DNA of 9,093 bases from an uncultured Cyanobium sp. (GTDB lineage Bacteria; Cyanobacteriota; Cyanobacteriia; PCC-6307; Cyanobiaceae): NCBI GenBank assembly GCA_937919075.1, contig CALFOF010000106.1, positions 1-9,093 of the forward strand. The letters run 5' to 3'. Positions within the stretch are counted from its first letter, which is position 1. Every line of letters begins with the position of its first letter. The notes below the pieces were generated by a model that did no database searches, was not told where the DNA came from, and saw nothing but the letters and a program-made list of their open reading frames with translations. This document shows, one piece after another, positions 5,795 through 9,093 of this stretch. The position numbers and the translations under genes were made by a program.

Positions 5795-7335
5795 GCGACG
5801 CCGCCCTTCCCCCAGGCCCCGGGACAGCGGGACGTTGCGGAGTGCTGCTGCACCCCACGGCCCTGCCGGGCACGCCCGGCTGCGGCAGCTTCGGCGCGGC
5901 TGCCCATGCCTGGATCGACCTGCTGGCAGACCACGGCATCGCCGCCTGGCAGTTGCTGCCGCTGGCCCCCGCCGACGGCACCGGCTCTCCGTACAGCTCC
6001 CCCAGCGGCTTCGCGCTCAACGCCTGGTTTCTCGACGGCGAGGCGCTGGTGGCCGACGGTTTCCTTGAAGCCTCTGACCTTGCCGCGCTGCCGTCCGGTC
6101 GCAGCGACCGCCTTGATCTGGAAACCTGCCCACGGCGCTCGGCGGCCCTGGCCCAGGCGCTTGAGCGGCGCTGGCCCCAGCAGTCGGCCGAGCGCCAGGC
6201 CGCTTTCCAGCGCTGGTGCCAGGCGGCAGCTCCCTGGCTGGAGGAGCATTGCCGCTTCATGGTGCTGCGGGAGCTGCAGGGCGGCTTGCCCTGGTGGCAA
6301 TGGCCCGCTCCGCTGGCGCAACGGCAGCGGCGGGCCCTGCGCCGCTTCGAGCGGGAGCAGGCGGTGGCCCTGCGGCAGGAGGCTTTGGTGCAGTGGCACC
6401 TGGAGCGCCAATGGCAGCACCTGCACGACCATGCGCGCCGCCGCGGCGTGCAGCTGATCGGCGATCTTCCGTTTTATGTGGCCCACGACAGCGCCGATGT
6501 GTGGGCCCGCCGCCGCCTCTTTTCGCTGCGCCGGGATGGCTCCCTCACCCTGCAGAGCGGCGTGCCACCCGATTACTTCTCCGCCACCGGCCAGCTGTGG
6601 GGCACGCCGGTCTACCGCTGGTCGCTGCATCGCCTCACCGGCTTCCGCTGGTGGCTGCGGCGGCTGCAGGGCCAGCTGGAGCGGCTTGATCTGCTGCGGC
6701 TTGATCACTTCCGCGCGCTGGAGTCGTACTGGGCGGTGCCTGGCGAGGCACTCACGGCCCAGCAGGGCGAATGGCGCGCGTCGCCTGGCGTGGCGCTGCT
6801 GCAGGCGTTGCGTCACCGGCTGGGCGGCCAGCTGCCCCTGATCGCCGAAGACCTGGGCGTGATCACCCCGGCGGTGGAGGCCCTGCGCGACCGCTTCCGC
6901 CTGCCGGGCATGAAGATCCTGCAGTTTGCCTTCGATGGCAACGCTGCCAATGCCTATCTGCCCGAGAACTACGTGGGACACCATTGGGTGGTGTACACCG
7001 GCACCCACGACAACGCCACCTGCATCGGCTGGTGGGACTCCCTGCCCGAGGACCAGCGGCGTCAGGTAGGTGAACGGATCGGCCAGATGATCGAGGCCCC
7101 TGGTTGGCAACTGCTGGAGCTGGCGCTCGCCTCGCGCGCCGAGCTGGCGGTGGTGCCCCTGCAGGATCTGCTCAGCCTCGGCGACCACGCTCGCTTCAAC
7201 ACCCCCGGCACGGCGGGGGAGGCCAACTGGAGCTGGCGGCTGGAGCAACCGGTGGAGCAGCTCAGCGAGACGATCGCCGCCCTGGCCGCTCTGGCGGCCC
7301 GCTACGGCAGAGCGGCGGCCGGCGGCACGCGGTAA
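5791..7335 (+). CDS. malQ: 4-alpha-glucanotransferase (amylomaltase, GH77)
   Basis: 514 residues, the usual length of bacterial GH77 enzymes, which transfer 4-alpha-glucan segments between maltooligosaccharides and take part in glycogen turnover in the cytoplasm. The N-terminal hallmark GVLLHPTALPGTPGCGSFG (17-35) and SPYSSPSGFALNAWFLD (66-82) are present. The three catalytic acids can be placed: nucleophile D305 in LLRLDHFRA, acid/base E353 in LIAEDLG and transition-state stabiliser D407 in TGTHDN. IGDLPFYVAHDSADVW (223-238), PPDYFSATGQLWGTPVYRW and ARFNTPGTAGEANWSWR are further family signatures. The GTG start overlaps the TGA of the upstream gene (GTGA), a layout that suggests translational coupling and a shared message. 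The 3' end overlaps the convergent RodZ-like gene by 34 bases. Complete, with no missing key residue. Confidence 0.97.
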   Translation: MSDAALPPGPGTAGRCGVLLHPTALPGTPGCGSFGAAAHAWIDLLADHGIAAWQLLPLAPADGTGSPYSSPSGFALNAWFLDGEALVADGFLEASDLAALPSGRSDRLDLETCPRRSAALAQALERRWPQQSAERQAAFQRWCQAAAPWLEEHCRFMVLRELQGGLPWWQWPAPLAQRQRRALRRFEREQAVALRQEALVQWHLERQWQHLHDHARRRGVQLIGDLPFYVAHDSADVWARRRLFSLRRDGSLTLQSGVPPDYFSATGQLWGTPVYRWSLHRLTGFRWWLRRLQGQLERLDLLRLDHFRALESYWAVPGEALTAQQGEWRASPGVALLQALRHRLGGQLPLIAEDLGVITPAVEALRDRFRLPGMKILQFAFDGNAANAYLPENYVGHHWVVYTGTHDNATCIGWWDSLPEDQRRQVGERIGQMIEAPGWQLLELALASRAELAVVPLQDLLSLGDHARFNTPGTAGEANWSWRLEQPVEQLSETIAALAALAARYGRAAAGGTR

Positions 7336-8219
7336 ACCCCCGGCCGGCCGGCTTCGGCCTCCAGCGGCTGTTCGTTCCAGCGCACGGCCCCGCTGCCCAC
7401 CGGCGGTGGGGGAGTGAGCTGCAGCTGCAGGGGCGGCAGCAGCTGCAGCACCAGGGAGCCCTGCGCCCCCTGCAGCTGGGTGCCTTCCCCCGAGTCGCTG
7501 CTCAGCTGCAGGCGTGTGGGCTGATCCAGCCGCAGGCGCAACACGCCGGGCCCACCACCTGCCTGCTGCGCTTCCCGGCTCCATTGCTTCTGCGCCACCC
7601 CGCGTGCTGCCTGCTGCAGGGGCCGCAGGTCGGGGTGCACCTGCAGCAGCAGGGCGTTGCTGTCGGGTGGCTTCACCCGCCCCGCGTCCGTGAGCGGCGG
7701 CACGGGCCGCAGGGTGAGCTGGTTGGCCGCCGCCAGTTGCTGCTGCTGCAGGTTCACGGCGTAGATCAGGCCGGCGGTCAGCAGGCCATACAGCACCGTG
7801 CCCTGCCAGCTGGTGAAGACATCGATCGAGCCGGGTGTGAAGCGTCTCAGCAGCGACGGCCGTTTGCTGTGGCCATCGAGCGGGTGGGGCTGCAGCGGCA
7901 GGGCGGCACTGAGTGCGTCATGGTCCAGGCCGAGGTGCTGCTCCAGCAGCGCCAGCATCGTGCGCAGGTAGGCCGCCTCCGGCAGGCGGTCACGCCAGCC
8001 CCGCTCCAGCGCCTCGATCACCGGGGTGCTGATGCGGGTTTCGCTGGCGAGCTGGCGCAGGCTCAGGCCGTGCTCCTCCCGTTTCTGGCGCAGCAACCGG
8101 CCAAGCTGCAGCAGCGGATCTTCCGGCGCCGGTGGGGCCGTGGGCGACGGCGATGGCTCCAGGCGCAGCCGCCGTCGCAGGGCCTGGGGAAGCAGGGAGG
8201 TGATCCGGGGGCGCGGCAT
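7302..8219 (-). CDS. RodZ-like protein: cytoplasmic HTH, one membrane segment, C-terminal extracytoplasmic domain
   Basis: 305 residues from ATG at 8217-8219, 16 bases after the stop of the upstream gene; a GTG at 8255 would add 12 residues and overlap that gene by 20 bases. Residues about 37-98 form a Cro/RodZ-type helix-turn-helix domain (LGRLLRQKREEHGLSLRQLA, then ETRISTPVIEALERG and LPEAAYLRTMLALLEQHLGL). A membrane segment follows near 138-155 (TVLYGLLTAGLIYAV). Then a Gln-rich linker and a C-terminal beta-rich part (about 225-298; LRLRLDQPTRLQLSSDSG, LVLQLLPPLQLQL, WNEQPLEAEAGRPGVYRVP) resemble the RodZ C-terminal domain (DUF4115). RodZ links MreB to the cell-wall machinery in rods. In a short or coccoid picocyanobacterium the role may differ and is unknown. 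This version is shorter than E. coli RodZ. Its last 34 bases lie over the end of malQ on the other strand. Likely co-transcribed with the pseudouridine synthase gene. Confidence 0.8.
   Translation of the reverse strand: MPRPRITSLLPQALRRRLRLEPSPSPTAPPAPEDPLLQLGRLLRQKREEHGLSLRQLASETRISTPVIEALERGWRDRLPEAAYLRTMLALLEQHLGLDHDALSAALPLQPHPLDGHSKRPSLLRRFTPGSIDVFTSWQGTVLYGLLTAGLIYAVNLQQQQLAAANQLTLRPVPPLTDAGRVKPPDSNALLLQVHPDLRPLQQAARGVAQKQWSREAQQAGGGPGVLRLRLDQPTRLQLSSDSGEGTQLQGAQGSLVLQLLPPLQLQLTPPPPVGSGAVRWNEQPLEAEAGRPGVYRVPPAAALP
7346..7359. other. Small GC hairpin just past the malQ stop
   Basis: GGCCG (7346-7350), loop GCTT, CGGCC (7355-7359), within a run of repeated CCGG just 10 bases after the malQ TAA. 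No T-run follows, and the sequence is also coding for the C-terminus of the RodZ-like protein on the other strand. It may weakly pause transcription leaving malQ, or be chance in GC-rich DNA. Confidence 0.2.
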
Positions 8220-8235
8220 CGGGAGCGGCGAAGGG

Positions 8236-8973
8236 TCAGCGCTGGTGACCAGCACCGGAAGCAGGTTCGAACCATTGTCGAGCGTCGATGGAACGCCACT
8301 GGCCCGGCGGCAGGGTGCCGAGCTGCAACTCCCCGATCGCCACCCGCAGCAGATCCAGTACCGGATGGCCCAGCAGGGCGGCGGTGCGGCGGATCTGCCG
8401 GTTTCGGCCCTCCCGCATCTTCAGCTCCAGCAGCGTGCTGGCCGCCGACTGGCGCAGGCGGCGCAGCTGCAGCGGCAAGGCGGCCTCGCCGTCGAGCGCC
8501 ACGCCATGGCGCCATTGCGCCAGTACTGCCTCGTTCGGGTGGCCCTGCACCAGCACTTGGTAGGTCTTGCCGTGGCCGTGGCGGGGATGGGTCAACCGCA
8601 GGGTGAGGGCACCGTCGTTGGTGAGCAACAGGGCGCCGCGGCTGTCGATGTCGAGCCGGCCCACCGGGTGCAGGCCGGTGCCCTCAGTGAGGGCGGTCGG
8701 CAGCAGATCCAGCACCGTGGGTCTGCCTTGCGGGTCATGGCAACTGCTCACCACGCCCGGGGGTTTGTGCAGCAGCAGTGTCTGACGAGGCACGGCAGCC
8801 CGCAGCGGCTGGCCGTCGAGTTCCACCAGGTCGATGTTGGCATCGGCCTGATCGCCAAGACCGGCCACGCTGCCATTGACCCGCACCCGCCCCTGGAGCA
8901 GCAGGTCCTCGGCGCGACGCCGGGAGCAGATGCCGGCAGCGGCCAGCAGCTTCTGGAGTCGCTCCCGTGGCAT
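8236..8973 (-). CDS. rRNA pseudouridine synthase, RsuA/RluB/RluE family
   Basis: 245 residues from ATG at 8971-8973 to TGA; the frame is open upstream to the window edge, but the S4 domain begins immediately after this ATG, so it is the natural start. Residues about 3-50 form the S4 RNA-binding domain (RLQKLLAAAGICSRRRAEDL, then GRVRVNG). The catalytic domain follows: LLLHKPPGVVSS (66-77), DPQGRPTVLDLLP (80-92), HPVGRLDIDSRGALLLTNDG (102-121) with catalytic aspartate D108 in GRLD, KTYQVLVQG (136-144) and MREGRNRQIRRTAALLGHPV (186-205). The enzyme isomerises a specific uridine in ribosomal RNA to pseudouridine. The GRPTVLDLLP motif is closest to RluB (23S rRNA), but the target site cannot be fixed from sequence alone, so no symbol is given. 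First gene of a likely two-gene unit with the RodZ-like gene. Confidence 0.94.
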   Translation of the reverse strand: MPRERLQKLLAAAGICSRRRAEDLLLQGRVRVNGSVAGLGDQADANIDLVELDGQPLRAAVPRQTLLLHKPPGVVSSCHDPQGRPTVLDLLPTALTEGTGLHPVGRLDIDSRGALLLTNDGALTLRLTHPRHGHGKTYQVLVQGHPNEAVLAQWRHGVALDGEAALPLQLRRLRQSAASTLLELKMREGRNRQIRRTAALLGHPVLDLLRVAIGELQLGTLPPGQWRSIDARQWFEPASGAGHQR

Positions 8974-9093
8974 GCATCCGGCAATTGAGGGCCCGGCGGC
9001 CGGTGCCGCCGGGGGTGGGCAGAGCCGCATTGTCCCCCGCGCCGGCGGCAAGTTGGCACGCAGCTGGTTGGCGCAGGACCGATGCGCAGCTAG
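8974..9093. other. Upstream region of the pseudouridine synthase gene; no supported gene
   Basis: 120 bases to the window edge. The - strand frame of the downstream gene and one + strand frame (from ATG at 8972) both stay open to the edge, but neither gives a recognisable protein and this is common in GC-rich DNA. On the - strand GACAAT (complement of 9029-9034) could be a -10 box, with no matching -35 seen. An imperfect hairpin lies at 9062-9091: AGCT, bulge, GCGCA, 7-base loop, TGCGC, AGCT. The sequence ends before it can be interpreted. Confidence 0.35.

Noticed and set aside
5773..7584. A 603-codon open frame on the - strand across malQ
   Set aside because: It is the antisense of a clear GH77 gene; the translation is low-complexity Ala/Gly/Gln/Arg-rich with no motif.
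7104..8606. A 500-codon open frame on the + strand covering the RodZ-like gene and the pseudouridine synthase
   Set aside because: It is antisense to two genes with recognised domains; its composition is Gln/Gly/Arg-rich and shows no domain.
8972..9093. Possible divergent gene starting at ATG 8972 and running off the window
   Set aside because: Its start would overlap the ATG of the pseudouridine synthase gene on the other strand, and the 40 residues match nothing I know; too short to support.

Overview
The window reads as ordinary chromosomal core DNA of a high-GC picocyanobacterium of the Synechococcus/Cyanobium type (by eye about two thirds G+C, third codon positions strongly G/C). That placement rests on remembered family resemblance of several proteins: the PRPP synthetase, the FrhB-type divinyl-chlorophyllide-reductase-like protein, the GHL10 hydrolase and the small RodZ-like protein all look like the versions found in that group. 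No search was run. I see no insertion sequence, phage gene, CRISPR array, toxin-antitoxin pair or RNA gene, and no base-composition break that would mark transferred DNA.

Layout, left to right. The 3' end of an M1-family aminopeptidase (pepN, + strand, cut by the window edge) stops 6 bases from the end of a convergent secreted GHL10-type glycoside hydrolase-like gene. That gene lies just downstream of prs (ribose-phosphate pyrophosphokinase) on the same (-) strand. A short divergent gap separates prs from a conserved-looking hypothetical protein on the + strand. That gene ends at a small ATCGAT-containing repeat/hairpin region, facing the end of a LytR-CpsA-Psr (LCP) family gene (- strand). 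A divergent spacer of about 100 bases then leads to an iron-sulfur flavoprotein of the BciB/7-hydroxymethyl-chlorophyll reductase family, whose stop overlaps the GTG start of malQ (GTGA overlap). malQ converges on and overlaps by 34 bases a RodZ-like HTH/one-TM gene. That gene follows a RsuA/RluB-family pseudouridine synthase gene on the - strand. The last 120 bases hold no gene I can support.

Together the genes cover housekeeping functions: nucleotide precursor supply (prs), peptide turnover (pepN), alpha-glucan/glycogen remodelling (malQ), chlorophyll side-chain reduction (bciB-like), rRNA modification (RsuA/RluB family) and three envelope-related genes (GHL10, LCP, RodZ-like). The packing is tight, with overlapping or near-touching ends, and at least four of the eight genes appear to use GTG or TTG starts. 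I did not find a convincing new system. The items most worth a second look are the unrecognised protein at 2847-3407, the LCP protein lacking the usual arginine of its first motif, and the repeat/hairpin at 3401-3442.
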